Positions 7,225 through 16,997 of a stretch of 64,000 bases of DNA are shown here, piece by piece. Positions within the stretch are counted from its first letter, which is position 1; the number at the start of each line of letters is the position of its first letter. Origin of the DNA: Nocardioides sp. W7 (GTDB lineage: Bacteria; Actinomycetota; Actinomycetes; Propionibacteriales; Nocardioidaceae); the NCBI RefSeq assembly GCF_022919075.1, contig NZ_CP095078.1, positions 2,728,001-2,792,000 of the forward strand. Reading direction: 5' to 3'. Below the pieces are notes generated by a model that worked only from the letters and a program-made list of their open reading frames with translations, ran no database searches and was not told the DNA's origin. The translations under genes were made by a program, and so were the position numbers.

Positions 7225-9035
7225 GAGGCGACCTCGGTGGGAGCAGGCGTACGACGGGCCGGCGTCGACAGCGGCTCGCGGGACTGCTCGCCGGCTCGCA
7301 GGAACCGCCCGGTGCGCTGGCGCCCGAGCAGCGACGACGCGCGACCGGACCGCCACACCGTCCGGCCGCCGACCATCACCAGCGGCACGGTCGCGTCGTT
7401 GCGGTTGACCATCCGCGACAGGTTGTCGTACTGCGCGACGGGCGCCTCGGCGTACTCCTCGAGGGTGTCGTCGAGGCGCTCCGGGTCGATCACGAAGAGG
7501 TCGGCGCGGTCCCCGAGGCGCAGGTGGCCGGCGTCGAGGCCGTACCAGTCGGCGAGCTCGCCGGTCAGCCGGTGCACGGCGTGCTCGACGCTCATGAACG
7601 GCTTGCCGGCGCGCTCGGCGTCGCGCACGTGCTTGAGCAGGCGCAGGCCGAAGTTGTAGAAGGCCATGTTGCGCAGGTGCGCGCCGGCATCCGAGAAGCC
7701 CATCTGGACCCCGGACTCCCGGGCGATCTTCTTCAGCACCTCGGGCCGGTGGTTGGAGATCGTGGTGCGCCAGCGGATGGCGGTGCCGTGCTCGAGCACG
7801 AGGTCGAGGAACGCGTCGACCGGGTGGGCGCCGCCGCGCTCCTGGCCGACCTGGCCGAAGGACTTGCCGATCACCGAGGCGTCCGGGCAGGCGACGATCT
7901 CGGCGTCGAAGAAGTCGCGGTGCCACACCCGCGGGCCGTACTTGGACTCGTAGTCCTTGCGGAACCGGGCGCGGTACGCCGGGTCTCGCATCAGCTCGTC
8001 GCGCGCCAGCTTCTCCTGCAGGTGCAGGGCCGAGGCACCGGCGCCGAACTCCTCGAAGATCACCAGGTCGATGCCGTCGGCGTACACCTCGAACGGCACC
8101 GGCAGGTGCTGCCAGCGGAAGTCGCCGCCGAGCCGGTTGGCCACGGCGGCCAGACCGCGGATGACGTGGATGACGAACGGGATGGCCTTGATGTCGGCGG
8201 CCGAGAGCAGGCTGGTCTTCAGCGGCTTGCGGAACAGGCCGATCGAGCCGAGGGCCTGGGTCAGGATGGTGTGCGGGTGGCTGGCGTCCGGGCCGGCCTG
8301 CAGCGCACGGCCCCGGTCGCGCAGGATCCGGCGCAGGCCGCGCATCTCCTTGCCGCGGGCGTACGTCGACGGCAGCGTGCGCGAGCGGCACAGGTCGCCG
8401 TCGAGCTTGTCGAAGAGCAGCTGCTGGGCCGACATGCCGACGAACCCGGCGTCCAGGGCCTCGCGGAGCATCCGTTCCATCCGGGCCTGCTCGGCCCGGC
8501 TGGGCCGGACCTCCTTGCGGGTGGCCCGGTCCAGGCCCATGGTCGCGGTGCGCATGTCGGAGTGGCCGATGAACGAGGCCAGGTTGGGACCCAGGGGGAG
8601 GCCTTCGAGCGCCGCGACGTATTGACCGGCGTTCTCCCAGGTCTGGTGCTCCGCGACCGCGTTGATCACGTGCCGGCGGGGGATGGCCTCGACCCGGCCG
8701 AAGAGGTCGCCTGCGTCGACGCCGCCGACGTGCACGGTCGAGAGCGAGCAGGAGCCCAGCAGGATCGTGGTGACGCCGTGCCGCAGCGACTCGGTCAGCT
8801 CGGGGCCGCGCAGGACCTCCACGTCGTAGTGGGTGTGGATGTCGACCATGCCCGGGAGCACCCACTGGCCCGCCGCCTCGACGACCTCGCCGCAGCCGGT
8901 CTCGTCGAGCGGCTCGGGGGAGATCGCGGCGACCACGCCGTCACGGATCCCGATGTGCCGCACGGTCGACGGGCCGCCGCCGCCGTCGAAGAAGCGCCCG
9001 TCCTTGATGATCGTGTCGTAGGTCACATGCGGCAT
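7221..9035 (-). CDS. N-acyl-D-amino-acid deacylase-like amidohydrolase
   Basis: This 604-residue member of amidohydrolase family 3 resembles D-aminoacylases. The metal-binding motif GMVDIHTHYDVEV is near residue 68. Further features are FIGHSDMR, a likely metal Asp in QMGFSDAGAHLRN, and the end strand LVMVGGRTVW. It should hydrolyse an N-acyl amide or a cyclic amide in the cytoplasm, but the exact substrate is open. ATG at 9035 is preferred over the TTG nine codons earlier because a palindrome covers the latter. The gene lies 37 bp after gabT and overlaps the SnoaL-like gene downstream. This suggests a catabolic operon for an amino-acid-like compound. Confidence 0.85.
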   Translation of the reverse strand: MPHVTYDTIIKDGRFFDGGGGPSTVRHIGIRDGVVAAISPEPLDETGCGEVVEAAGQWVLPGMVDIHTHYDVEVLRGPELTESLRHGVTTILLGSCSLSTVHVGGVDAGDLFGRVEAIPRRHVINAVAEHQTWENAGQYVAALEGLPLGPNLASFIGHSDMRTATMGLDRATRKEVRPSRAEQARMERMLREALDAGFVGMSAQQLLFDKLDGDLCRSRTLPSTYARGKEMRGLRRILRDRGRALQAGPDASHPHTILTQALGSIGLFRKPLKTSLLSAADIKAIPFVIHVIRGLAAVANRLGGDFRWQHLPVPFEVYADGIDLVIFEEFGAGASALHLQEKLARDELMRDPAYRARFRKDYESKYGPRVWHRDFFDAEIVACPDASVIGKSFGQVGQERGGAHPVDAFLDLVLEHGTAIRWRTTISNHRPEVLKKIARESGVQMGFSDAGAHLRNMAFYNFGLRLLKHVRDAERAGKPFMSVEHAVHRLTGELADWYGLDAGHLRLGDRADLFVIDPERLDDTLEEYAEAPVAQYDNLSRMVNRNDATVPLVMVGGRTVWRSGRASSLLGRQRTGRFLRAGEQSREPLSTPARRTPAPTEVAS

Positions 9036-9048
9036 CGAACCGCGCGTG

Positions 9049-9062
9049 TTGACACGCGTCAA
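9049..9062. promoter_or_regulatory. palindrome between gabT and the amidohydrolase gene
   Basis: TTGACACGCGTCAA pairs at 6 of 7 positions and sits in the 37-bp gap just upstream of the amidohydrolase ATG. It may be an operator for an internal promoter. No regulator gene is adjacent. Confidence 0.35.
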
Positions 9063-9072
9063 GTGGTTCCCG

Positions 9073-10419
9073 TCAGGCGGTCGCCGCGAACGCCTCCGCG
9101 ACCACCCCGAACGCCTCGTCGAGCAGCGCGTCGGAGATCGACAGGGGCGGCAGGAAGCGGAAGACGTTGCCCCAGGTGCCGCAGGTCAGGGTCACGACGC
9201 CATGGGCGTGGCAGTACGCCGAGACGGCCGCCGTCCGCGCCGGGTCGGGCTCCGTGGTGCCGGGGGCGCACAGCTCGATCGCCATCATCGCGCCGCGGCC
9301 GCGGATGTCGCCGATGACCGGGTGCTCGGCCTGCAGTGCCTCGAGCTGCGACCGCATCCGCTCGCCCAGGGTGCGCGCGCGACCCGCCAGGTCGTGCTCG
9401 CGCATCTCCTCGATCGCGCCCAGCCCGGCGGCGCACGCGACCGGGTTGCCGCCGTAGGTGCCGCCGAGCCCGCCCACGTGCACCGCGTCCATCAGGTCGG
9501 CGCGGCCGGTGACCGCGGCCAGCGGGAGGCCGCCGGCGATGCCCTTGGCGGTGGTGATCAGGTCGGGGACGACGCCCTCGTCGTCGCTGGCGAACCAGTC
9601 GCCCGTGCGGCAGAAGCCGGTCTGGATCTCGTCGGCGACGAAGACCACGTCGTTGGCTGTGCACCAGGCGGCGATCGCGGGCAGGAACCCGGGAGCGGGC
9701 ACCACGAAGCCGCCCTCGCCCTGGATCGGCTCGACGACCACGCAGGCCAGGTTGGCGGCGCCGACCTGCTTCTCGATCACGTCGATCGCCCGGGCCGCGG
9801 CCTCCTCGCCCGACAGCCCGTCGCGGAACGGGTACGACATCGGCGCGCGGTAGACCTCGCCCGCGAACGGCCCGAAGCCGTGCTTGTAGGGCATGTTCTT
9901 CGCCGTCATGGCCATCGTGAGGTTGGTGCGACCGTGGTAGGCGTGGTCGAAGACGGCGACCGCGTCCTTGCCGGTCGCGGCGCGCGCGATCTTCACGGCG
10001 TTCTCGACGGCCTCCGCGCCGGAGTTGAACAGGGCGCTCTTCTTCGCGTGCTCGCCCGGGGTCAGCGTCGCGAGCTGCTCGCAGACGTCGACGTAGCCGT
10101 CGTACGGCGTGATCATGAAGCAGGTGTGGGTGAACGCCGCCACCTGCTCGCTCACCCGGCGGACCACGGCGGGGGCGCTGTTGCCGACGCTGGTGACGGC
10201 GATGCCGGAGCCGAGGTCGATCAGCGCGTTGCCGTCGACGTCGAGCAGGATCCCGCCGCCCGCGGCCACCACGAACACCGGCAGCATCGTGCCGACCCCG
10301 TCGGCGACGACGGCCTTCTTACGGTCGAGCCGCTCCAGGGAGCCGGGGCCGGGGATCGCGGTGACGAGCCGGCGCTCCTGCGGGAGCGAGGGCCCGCCCG
10401 TGGCGGGGATCGAGGTCAT
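9073..10419 (-). CDS. gabT: 4-aminobutyrate transaminase
   Basis: This class III PLP-dependent aminotransferase of 448 residues moves the amino group of GABA to 2-oxoglutarate, giving succinate semialdehyde and glutamate. Visible motifs are [18 protein letters not shown], the PLP-binding [13 protein letters not shown], the acid in VADEIQTGF, and the Schiff-base lysine in [13 protein letters not shown] (about residue 294). The start matches other actinobacterial GabT proteins ([18 protein letters not shown]). Close relatives act on beta-alanine, ornithine or putrescine. The gene is divergent from dxr and first in a run with the deacylase-like gene. Confidence 0.9.
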   Translation of the reverse strand: MTSIPATGGPSLPQERRLVTAIPGPGSLERLDRKKAVVADGVGTMLPVFVVAAGGGILLDVDGNALIDLGSGIAVTSVGNSAPAVVRRVSEQVAAFTHTCFMITPYDGYVDVCEQLATLTPGEHAKKSALFNSGAEAVENAVKIARAATGKDAVAVFDHAYHGRTNLTMAMTAKNMPYKHGFGPFAGEVYRAPMSYPFRDGLSGEEAAARAIDVIEKQVGAANLACVVVEPIQGEGGFVVPAPGFLPAIAAWCTANDVVFVADEIQTGFCRTGDWFASDDEGVVPDLITTAKGIAGGLPLAAVTGRADLMDAVHVGGLGGTYGGNPVACAAGLGAIEEMREHDLAGRARTLGERMRSQLEALQAEHPVIGDIRGRGAMMAIELCAPGTTEPDPARTAAVSAYCHAHGVVTLTCGTWGNVFRFLPPLSISDALLDEAFGVVAEAFAATA

Positions 10420-10456
10420 GCAGATGACTCTAGAGCGGACCTGGGACGATGGTCAG

Positions 10457-11566
10457 GTGGCAACTCGTGACTCTCGCCGGGACGTCGTCGTCCTCGGCTC
10501 GACCGGCTCCATCGGCACCCAGGCGCTCGACCTGGTACGGCGCAACCCGGACCGGTTCCGCGTCGTCGGGCTGACCGCGGGCGGGTCGAACCCCGAGCTC
10601 TTCCAGCAGCAGGTCGAGGAGTTCGCGCCGTCGTACTCCGGGCTGGGCGAGGAGGCCTCGGTCGAGGCCGCCGGCCGGCCCTGCGACGTCGTCCTCAACG
10701 GCATCACCGGCGCCGTCGGGCTGCGGCCGACCCTCGCCGCGCTCGACGCCGGCAGCACCCTCGCGCTCGCCAACAAGGAGTCGCTCATCATGGGCGGCCC
10801 GCTGGTCCTGGAGCGCGCGAAGCCCGGCCAGATCGTCCCGGTCGACTCCGAGCACTCCGCGCTGGCGCAGTGCCTCCGGGCCGGCACGCCGGAGGAGGTA
10901 CGACGCCTCGTGCTCACCGCCAGCGGCGGCCCGTTCCGGGGGCGCACCCGCGAGCAGCTGGCCGACGTGACGCCCGAGCAGGCGCTCAATCACCCGACCT
11001 GGGACATGGGACCGGTCATCACCATCAACTCCGCGACCCTGGTCAACAAGGGCCTGGAGGTGATCGAGGCGCACCTGCTCTTCGGCATCCCCTTCGACCG
11101 GATCGAGGTCGTGGTGCACCCGACGAGCGTGGTGCACTCGATGGTCGAGTTCGTCGACGGCTCGACGCTGGTCCAGGCCAGCCCGCCCACCATGCTCATC
11201 CCGATCGCGCTCGGCCTGTCCTGGCCCGACCGGGTGCCCGACGCCGCGCCGTCGGTCGACTGGTCCCGGCCCGAGACCTGGGAGTTCTTCCCCCTCGACG
11301 ACGAGGCCTTCCCGGCCGTCGCGCTCGCCCGGGCCGCGGGGGAGACCGGCAGCACGGCGCCGGCCGTCTACAACGCGGCCAACGAGGTCTGCGTCGACGC
11401 GTTCCGCCGCGGAGTGCTCGGTTTCGTCGACATCGTGCCCACGGTCGCCCGCGTGCTCGCGGGTCTCGACGTACCCTCGATGAGCGGGCTCACCGTCGAC
11501 GACATCCTGGCCGCCGACTCCTGGGCCCGTGCCGAGGCGACACGACTGATCGAAGGGCCCGCATGA
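10457..11566 (+). CDS. dxr: 1-deoxy-D-xylulose 5-phosphate reductoisomerase
   Basis: This enzyme performs the second step of the MEP isoprenoid pathway, rearranging and reducing DXP to MEP with NADPH. The NADPH motif [15 protein letters not shown] is at residues 10-24, [12 protein letters not shown] and [11 protein letters not shown] follow, and the metal and substrate regions [20 protein letters not shown] and [13 protein letters not shown] are intact. Its 369 residues are normal. The GTG at 10457 gives the usual family N-terminus. An ATG at 10424 in frame is the alternative. The gene overlaps the site-2 protease gene by ATGA, and ispG is close by. Confidence 0.95.
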   Translation: MATRDSRRDVVVLGSTGSIGTQALDLVRRNPDRFRVVGLTAGGSNPELFQQQVEEFAPSYSGLGEEASVEAAGRPCDVVLNGITGAVGLRPTLAALDAGSTLALANKESLIMGGPLVLERAKPGQIVPVDSEHSALAQCLRAGTPEEVRRLVLTASGGPFRGRTREQLADVTPEQALNHPTWDMGPVITINSATLVNKGLEVIEAHLLFGIPFDRIEVVVHPTSVVHSMVEFVDGSTLVQASPPTMLIPIALGLSWPDRVPDAAPSVDWSRPETWEFFPLDDEAFPAVALARAAGETGSTAPAVYNAANEVCVDAFRRGVLGFVDIVPTVARVLAGLDVPSMSGLTVDDILAADSWARAEATRLIEGPA

Positions 11567-12924
11567 CCGCGCTGTTCTACCTGCTCGGAGTGGTGATCTT
11601 CGCGGTCGCCATCCTGGTCTCGATCGGCCTCCACGAGCTCGGCCACATGATCCCCGCCAAGAAGTTCGGCGGGAAGGTCACCCAGTACTTCATCGGCTTC
11701 GGCCCCACGGTGTGGAGCAAGCGGGTCGGCGAGACCGAGTACGGCGTCAAGGCGATCCCGCTCGGCGGCTACGTCAAGATCGTCGGGATGCTGCCGCCCG
11801 GTGCGACAGCCGCCGCCGACGAGGTCACGTACGACGCCGACGGCAACCAGGTCACCCGGGTCCGCAAGTCCAACACCGGCATGTTCACCCAGCTGATCTC
11901 GGATGCCCGCGCGGCGGAGTGGGAGCTGGTCGGCCCCGACGACAACGACCGGCTCTTCTACAAGCTGCCGTGGTGGAAGAAGGTCGTCGTGATGGCCGGC
12001 GGGCCCACGGTGAACCTGCTGATCGCCTTCTTCCTCTTCCTGCTGGTCTTCTCCACCTACGGCGTGAAGTCGGAAGAGGTCGACGCCGGTCCGCCGGTCA
12101 TCGCGGCGGTCTCGGAGTGCGTGATCCCGTACTCCGAGAGCGGTCGCGACTGCCTCGCCAGCGACAAGATCAGCCCGGCCCTCGACGCCGGGCTGCTGCC
12201 CGGCGACACCGTCACGTCCTTCAACGGCACCGCCATCACCGGCTGGGACCAGCTGCGCGAGCTGATCCGCGACAACGAGGGCGGCACCGCCACCATCGGC
12301 TACGAGCGCGACGGGCAGAGCCTGACCGGCACCACCAGCACGACCGTCGAGGCCCGGCCGGAGTCGGAGACCAGCGAGACCCTGCGCGAGGTGGGCTTCC
12401 TCGGCGTCGTCCCGACCACTTCCGTTCAGACCGAGACCGGCGGGGTGCTGTTCACCCTCGACCAGATGGGCAGCATGACCGTCCAAACGGTCGAGGCGCT
12501 GGCCACCCTCCCGGTCAAGGTCTGGGACGTCGGCCAGGCGATCCTCGGCCTCGAGGAGCGGGCCGTCGACAGCCCGGTCAGCATCGTCGGTGGCGGCCGG
12601 CTGGCCGGGGAGACGGTCTCCCACGAGACGTTCCCGGTGCTCGACAAGACCGTCTTCCTGGTGATGCTGATCGCCGGGTTCAACTTCTTCATCGGGATGT
12701 TCAACTTCGTCCCGCTGCTCCCGCTCGACGGCGGCCACATCGCCAGCGCGCTGTGGGAGGGGCTCCGCCGCCGGATCGCCCGGCTGCGCCGTCGGCCCGA
12801 TCCCGGGTACGTCGACGCGGCCAAGCTGCTCCCGATCGCGTACGTCGTCGCGTCGGCGATGCTGGTGATGGGCGTGGTGCTGATCGTCGGCGACCTCGTC
12901 GTACCCCTGCACCTGGAGGGGTAG
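11563..12924 (+). CDS. rseP: site-2 intramembrane metalloprotease (RseP/Rip1 type)
   Basis: This M50-family membrane protease of 453 residues cleaves membrane-anchored anti-sigma factors or signal remnants inside the bilayer. The zinc motif HELGH is at residues 24-28 in the first membrane segment. A PDZ domain with [20 protein letters not shown] lies in the middle, and the second metal motif LPLDGGH is near residue 388. Three or four membrane segments are visible (for example [19 protein letters not shown]). It overlaps dxr by four bases. The dxr-rseP-ispG order is conserved in Actinobacteria. In mycobacteria the equivalent is Rip1. Confidence 0.93.
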   Translation: MTALFYLLGVVIFAVAILVSIGLHELGHMIPAKKFGGKVTQYFIGFGPTVWSKRVGETEYGVKAIPLGGYVKIVGMLPPGATAAADEVTYDADGNQVTRVRKSNTGMFTQLISDARAAEWELVGPDDNDRLFYKLPWWKKVVVMAGGPTVNLLIAFFLFLLVFSTYGVKSEEVDAGPPVIAAVSECVIPYSESGRDCLASDKISPALDAGLLPGDTVTSFNGTAITGWDQLRELIRDNEGGTATIGYERDGQSLTGTTSTTVEARPESETSETLREVGFLGVVPTTSVQTETGGVLFTLDQMGSMTVQTVEALATLPVKVWDVGQAILGLEERAVDSPVSIVGGGRLAGETVSHETFPVLDKTVFLVMLIAGFNFFIGMFNFVPLLPLDGGHIASALWEGLRRRIARLRRRPDPGYVDAAKLLPIAYVVASAMLVMGVVLIVGDLVVPLHLEG

Positions 12925-13027
12925 TCGCCGCGGCCGGGACGCCGGGCCTGCTCGGTTAGTCTGGCTCCCGTTCCGGTGCATGCCGGGTGAGCCGGGTCTC
13001 GGTCCGGCTGGCCGACTGAGGAGAGAC

Positions 13028-14449
13028 TTGATCCACCCCGCCCCCCAGCCCCGCGTCCTCGCTGTCGGTGCCTACGAGCGCGACAACTTCGGCGACCTCC
13101 TCTTCCTGCTCGTCACCGAGCGCTACCTGGAGGGCAGCGAGGTCGTCTCCGCCTCCCCGTTCAGCGCCGACATGACCGCGCTCCTCGACCGCCAGGTGGT
13201 GGCGCTGGGCGACGAGCTGCAGGAGCGGGAGTACGACGCGATCTGGTCCGTCGGCGGTCAGGTGGGCGGGATCAGCACCGAGACCGCCTACCGGCTCTCG
13301 ACCCCGCGCGAGGAGTTCGCCCGCTACCGGCGGGCCACCCCCGACGTCCAGGAGCGGCTGATCAGCGAGGCGCTGAACGGCGCGCCGATCGTCTCGCCGT
13401 ACATCCCGACCCCCGCAGCCTTCCCGCGCAACGCGGGCGCGGTCACGGTGCTGAACTCCGTCGGCGTCGCGGGGGTGGCCGCCCGCCCGGTCCGCATCCG
13501 CCACGAGCTGCACTCCGTGCTGAAGACCGCCGACATCGTCTCGGTCCGCGACAAGGAGTCCAGCGACTTCCTGCACGGCCTGGGCGTCGAGCACACCCTG
13601 GCCCCCGACGTGGTGCACGCCATCGGGGTCCTCGAGCCGTTCGAGCCCGCTCCCGACAACGACGTGGTCGTGCTCCAGGTGTCGAGCGGCATCGCCGCCC
13701 AGCTCGGGCACGAGACCATCGCCGAGCAGCTCGTCGGGAGCCGGCACCTGGGCGGCTCGAGGGTCCGGTTCGTGCAGGCCGGTCTGGCGGCCGGGCACGA
13801 CTCGATGGCCGACGCCGAGCGGATCGCCGAGCGGATCCGGCAGCTCTCGCCGAGCACCGAGGTCGAGTTCTCCACCGGGCGCCGCCCGATGGACGTCGTC
13901 GAGGCGATCCGGGACTCGCGCCTGGTGATCGGCACCTCGCTGCACGTGCGGATCATCGCGGCGTCGTACGCCCGTCCGCGGGTGACCTTCACCCGCAGGA
14001 AGCCGACCCGCTACGCCCGCCACTGGGACCCGCACATGCCGTTCAACGTCGCGGTGACCGACCTGGAGGAGGCGATGGGCGCGGCGACCGAGGCCGGTCG
14101 GCGGCCCGAGGTCGTGGAGGCGGCCCGCGAGCTGTCGCGGCTGGCCGACCAGAACGTCCGCTCGATCGCCGACCGGGTGCGCGAGCTCTCGGCCCAGCGC
14201 ACCGACGCCGTCCGCGAGGAGCGCGCCGAGACGCGTCGCGCCGCCCTGGCCGACGCCGCGGTGCGGGCCGACCAGGACGTCGACGGGATCCGGACCGAGC
14301 TCGCCAAGACCCGGGTCGAGCTGCGGGCGACGCAGACCGAGCTGGCCCGCACGAAGGAGCAGCTCGCGCAGGCCCGGGCCGATGCGCAGGCCCGCGGCCG
14401 GGGCCTGGGCGCGCGACTGCTCCGGCGCTCGGGCCTTGCCGGTCGGTGA
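13028..14449 (+). CDS. polysaccharide pyruvyl transferase family protein with coiled-coil tail
   Basis: This 473-residue protein resembles the PF04230 family, which adds pyruvate ketals to surface sugars. Diagnostic parts are ERDNFGDLLFLLV near the start, IVSVRDKESSDFL, APDVVHAIG, and GTSLHVRIIAASYARPRV. From about residue 385 a charged heptad-rich coiled coil follows (EELRATQ-like repeats such as TRVELRATQTELARTKEQ), which is unusual for the enzyme family. TTG 13028 is taken as the start because GGAGAG lies 3-9 bases upstream and the protein begins cleanly there. A TAGTCT box is at 12957. The gene interrupts the usual rseP-ispG order, suggesting insertion of a cell-envelope gene. Confidence 0.78.
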   Translation: MIHPAPQPRVLAVGAYERDNFGDLLFLLVTERYLEGSEVVSASPFSADMTALLDRQVVALGDELQEREYDAIWSVGGQVGGISTETAYRLSTPREEFARYRRATPDVQERLISEALNGAPIVSPYIPTPAAFPRNAGAVTVLNSVGVAGVAARPVRIRHELHSVLKTADIVSVRDKESSDFLHGLGVEHTLAPDVVHAIGVLEPFEPAPDNDVVVLQVSSGIAAQLGHETIAEQLVGSRHLGGSRVRFVQAGLAAGHDSMADAERIAERIRQLSPSTEVEFSTGRRPMDVVEAIRDSRLVIGTSLHVRIIAASYARPRVTFTRRKPTRYARHWDPHMPFNVAVTDLEEAMGAATEAGRRPEVVEAARELSRLADQNVRSIADRVRELSAQRTDAVREERAETRRAALADAAVRADQDVDGIRTELAKTRVELRATQTELARTKEQLAQARADAQARGRGLGARLLRRSGLAGR

Positions 14450-14474
14450 TGTCGGGCGCCGACGGCCCGGCCAG

Positions 14475-14480
14475 TAGATT
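14475..14480 (+). promoter_or_regulatory. ispG -10 box (leaderless)
   Basis: TAGATT ends 6 nt before the ATG, with no Shine-Dalgarno sequence. Transcription should begin at or next to the start codon. Confidence 0.55.
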
Positions 14481-14486
14481 GACGGC

Positions 14487-15638
14487 ATGACCGAGATCAA
14501 CCTGGGTATGCCTGCAGCGCCGCCGCCGGTGCTCGCCCCGCGCCGCCCGACCCGCCAGATCCAGGTCGGCAAGGTCGGGGTCGGCAGCGACCACCCGGTC
14601 TCCGTGCAGTCGATGACCACGACGCTCACCTCCGACGTCAACGCGACGCTCCAGCAGATCGCCGAGCTGACCGCCTCCGGCTGCGACATCGTGCGGGTCG
14701 CCTGCCCCAGCCAGGACGACGCCGACGCGCTCCCGGCCATCGCGCGCAAGTCCCAGATCCCGGTGATCGCCGACATCCACTTCCAGCCCAAGTACGTCTT
14801 CGCCGCCATCGAGGCGGGCTGCGCGGCGGTCCGGGTCAACCCGGGCAACATCCGCAAGTTCGACGACCAGGTCAAGGAGATCGCCCGGGCCGCGCAGGAC
14901 CACGGCACCTCCATCCGGATCGGCGTGAACGCCGGCTCGCTGGACCCGCGGCTGCTGCAGAAGTACGGCAAGGCCACGCCCGAGGCGCTGGTCGAGTCGG
15001 CCAAATGGGAGGCCGGGCTCTTCGAGGAGCACGGCTTCCGCGACTTCAAGATCTCGGTCAAGCACAACGATCCGGTCGTGATGGTCCGCGCCTACGAGCT
15101 GCTCGCCGCCGAGGGCGACTGGCCGCTGCACCTCGGCGTGACCGAGGCAGGCCCGGCGTTCCAGGGCACGATCAAGTCCGCGACGGCCTTCGGGGCGCTG
15201 CTCAGCCGGGGCATCGGCGACACCATCCGGGTCTCGCTCTCCGCGCCGCCGGTGGAGGAGGTCAAGGTCGGGATCCAGATCCTGCAGTCGCTCAACCTGC
15301 GCCCGCGCAAGCTCGAGATCGTCTCCTGCCCCTCCTGCGGGCGCGCCCAGGTCGACGTCTACACGCTGGCCGAGCAGGTGACCGCCGGCCTCGAGGGCAT
15401 GGAGGTCCCGCTGCGCGTCGCGGTGATGGGCTGCGTCGTCAACGGACCGGGCGAGGCCCGCGAGGCCGACCTCGGCGTCGCCTCCGGCAACGGCAAGGGT
15501 CAGATCTTCGTCAAGGGCGAGGTCATCAAGACCGTGCCCGAGTCGAAGATCGTCGAGACCCTGATCGAGGAGGCGATGCGCATCGCCGAGGGCATGGAGG
15601 CGGTCGACGGCGCCACCGCCGAGGTCTCGGTCAGCTAG
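14487..15638 (+). CDS. ispG: 4-hydroxy-3-methylbut-2-enyl diphosphate synthase (flavodoxin-dependent type)
   Basis: IspG (GcpE) converts MEcPP to HMBPP in the MEP pathway using a [4Fe-4S] cluster. The 383-residue protein has the TIM-barrel start [20 protein letters not shown] and the motif VNPGNI. The cluster cysteines lie in [10 protein letters not shown] and [11 protein letters not shown] near the C-terminus, followed by the conserved glutamate of the last motif. Length and architecture match the bacterial two-domain form. Together with dxr this places two MEP enzymes within 5 kb. The start is supported by a TAGATT box exactly 6 nt upstream. Confidence 0.96.
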   Translation: MTEINLGMPAAPPPVLAPRRPTRQIQVGKVGVGSDHPVSVQSMTTTLTSDVNATLQQIAELTASGCDIVRVACPSQDDADALPAIARKSQIPVIADIHFQPKYVFAAIEAGCAAVRVNPGNIRKFDDQVKEIARAAQDHGTSIRIGVNAGSLDPRLLQKYGKATPEALVESAKWEAGLFEEHGFRDFKISVKHNDPVVMVRAYELLAAEGDWPLHLGVTEAGPAFQGTIKSATAFGALLSRGIGDTIRVSLSAPPVEEVKVGIQILQSLNLRPRKLEIVSCPSCGRAQVDVYTLAEQVTAGLEGMEVPLRVAVMGCVVNGPGEAREADLGVASGNGKGQIFVKGEVIKTVPESKIVETLIEEAMRIAEGMEAVDGATAEVSVS

Positions 15639-15685
15639 CGCCGCGGGTCGGAAGTTCTTGTGCTAGGGCGACGGCTCAGTTCACG

Positions 15686-15691
15686 TAGGCT
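15686..15691 (+). promoter_or_regulatory. -10 box of the DUF4081-GNAT gene (leaderless)
   Basis: TAGGCT is separated from the GTG start by 6 nt, and no ribosome binding site is present. Confidence 0.5.
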
Positions 15692-15697
15692 TCGCCC

Positions 15698-16543
15698 GTG
15701 CTGACGACGCGTCACGGAGTGCGCCCCCTCGGGGCCCCCGATCTCGACGCGTTCCTCCACCTGACCGCGCAGGACCCGGTGGTCAACGTCTTCGCCGACT
15801 ACCGCGCCCGCACCACCAACCTCGAGCCGCGCTGGCTCGGCGGCGAGATGTGGGGCCGGTACGAGGACGGCGAGCTGGTCGCCGCCTGCCACGTGGGCGC
15901 CAACCTGGTGCCGGTGCAGGCGAGCGCCGACGACGCCCGGACGTTCGCGGAGCGGGCGCTGGCGCGCGGTCGTACCGTCTCGACCATCGTCGGGCCGCAC
16001 GAGGCGGTCCGGGTGCTCTGGGACGGCGTCGCCGGCTCCTGGGGCCGGCCCCGGGAGACCCGCTGGGGTCAGCCGCACCTGGAGCTGAGCGGGGCGCCGC
16101 TGGTCGCGCCGGATCCCGGCGTACGACGCACCACCCGCCAGGACCTCGACGAGCTGTACCCGGCCTGTGTCGCGATGTACACCGAGGAGGTCGGCATCTC
16201 CCCGGAGTACGGCGGGGGAGCGGACCTCTACCGCGCCCGGGTCACCCAGCTGATGAACCGGGGCTGGTCCTTCGCCCGGTTCGACGAGGGCCGGCTGGTC
16301 TTCAAGGCCGAGGTCGCGTGCGCGTCGCCGTACGCCGCGCAGGTCCAGGGGGTCTGGGTTCCGCCCGACCGGCGTGGCGAGGGCCTGGCGATCGCCGGGA
16401 TGGCGGCGGTGGCCGACCTGGTCCGCCGCGAGATCGCGCCGGTGGTCTCGCTCTACGTCAACGAGTGGAACACCCCCGCCCGGCGCGCCTACGCGACCGT
16501 GGGCTTTCGCGAGACCTCCCGGTTCTCGACCGTCATGTTCTGA
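15698..16543 (+). CDS. DUF4081/GNAT N-acetyltransferase
   Basis: This 281-residue protein has an N-terminal DUF4081 domain (HGVRPLGAPDLDAFLHLT onward) and a C-terminal GNAT domain. The acetyl-CoA loop is VWVPPDRRGEGLAIAGM, and the last strand is SLYVNEWNTPARRAYATVG. The acceptor, a protein or a small molecule, is unknown. Genes of this type sit next to ispG in many actinobacteria. The GTG start is fixed by the TAGGCT box 6 nt upstream. The DoxX-like gene follows 12 bp later and is probably co-transcribed. Confidence 0.87.
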   Translation: MLTTRHGVRPLGAPDLDAFLHLTAQDPVVNVFADYRARTTNLEPRWLGGEMWGRYEDGELVAACHVGANLVPVQASADDARTFAERALARGRTVSTIVGPHEAVRVLWDGVAGSWGRPRETRWGQPHLELSGAPLVAPDPGVRRTTRQDLDELYPACVAMYTEEVGISPEYGGGADLYRARVTQLMNRGWSFARFDEGRLVFKAEVACASPYAAQVQGVWVPPDRRGEGLAIAGMAAVADLVRREIAPVVSLYVNEWNTPARRAYATVGFRETSRFSTVMF

Positions 16544-16555
16544 GAAGGTGGCCCG

Positions 16556-16921
16556 ATGAGCCTCCCCACCTCCGCCAAGGTCCTGGCCGGCGGCTTCGCC
16601 GTCAGCGGCGCCATCCACCTGGTCAAGCCCGAGGTCTACGAGCAGATCATGCCGTCCTGGGTTCCGGCCCACCGCGAGATCATCCTCGCCAGCGGCGTCG
16701 CCGAGCTGCTCTGCGCCGCCGGCCTGGCGGTGCCGCGGACCCGCCGGGTCGCGGGCTACGCGAGCGTCCTGCTCCTGGTCGGCGTGTTCCCGGGCAACGT
16801 GCAGATGGCCCAGGACGCCTCACGGACCCGCAACACGAAGTTCAAGGCGGCCGCCTACGCCCGCCTCCCGCTCCAGCTGCCGATGATCCGGGCGGCGCTG
16901 AAGGCGGCTCGCTCGGCCTGA
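16556..16921 (+). CDS. DoxX-like membrane protein
   Basis: This small integral membrane protein has 121 residues and about three or four hydrophobic segments. They include [18 protein letters not shown], then [18 protein letters not shown] and [14 protein letters not shown]. The pattern GAIHLVKP ... MPSWVP and PGNVQMA is typical of the DoxX/MauE-related family, whose role (redox or thiol stress is suggested for some members) is not settled. It has an AAGG-type ribosome binding site and follows the GNAT gene closely. Confidence 0.75.
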   Translation: MSLPTSAKVLAGGFAVSGAIHLVKPEVYEQIMPSWVPAHREIILASGVAELLCAAGLAVPRTRRVAGYASVLLLVGVFPGNVQMAQDASRTRNTKFKAAAYARLPLQLPMIRAALKAARSA

Positions 16922-16984
16922 GGGCCCCGGCCCGGCCGCGTCCCGGGAGCGACAACCGGTTCGTCCGCGGGGGTGGCCCGCCCG

Positions 16985-16990
16985 TACCCT
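16985..16990 (+). promoter_or_regulatory. proS -10 box (leaderless)
   Basis: TACCCT lies 7 nt before the ATG, without a Shine-Dalgarno sequence. Confidence 0.5.
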
Positions 16991-16997
16991 TCTGCCC

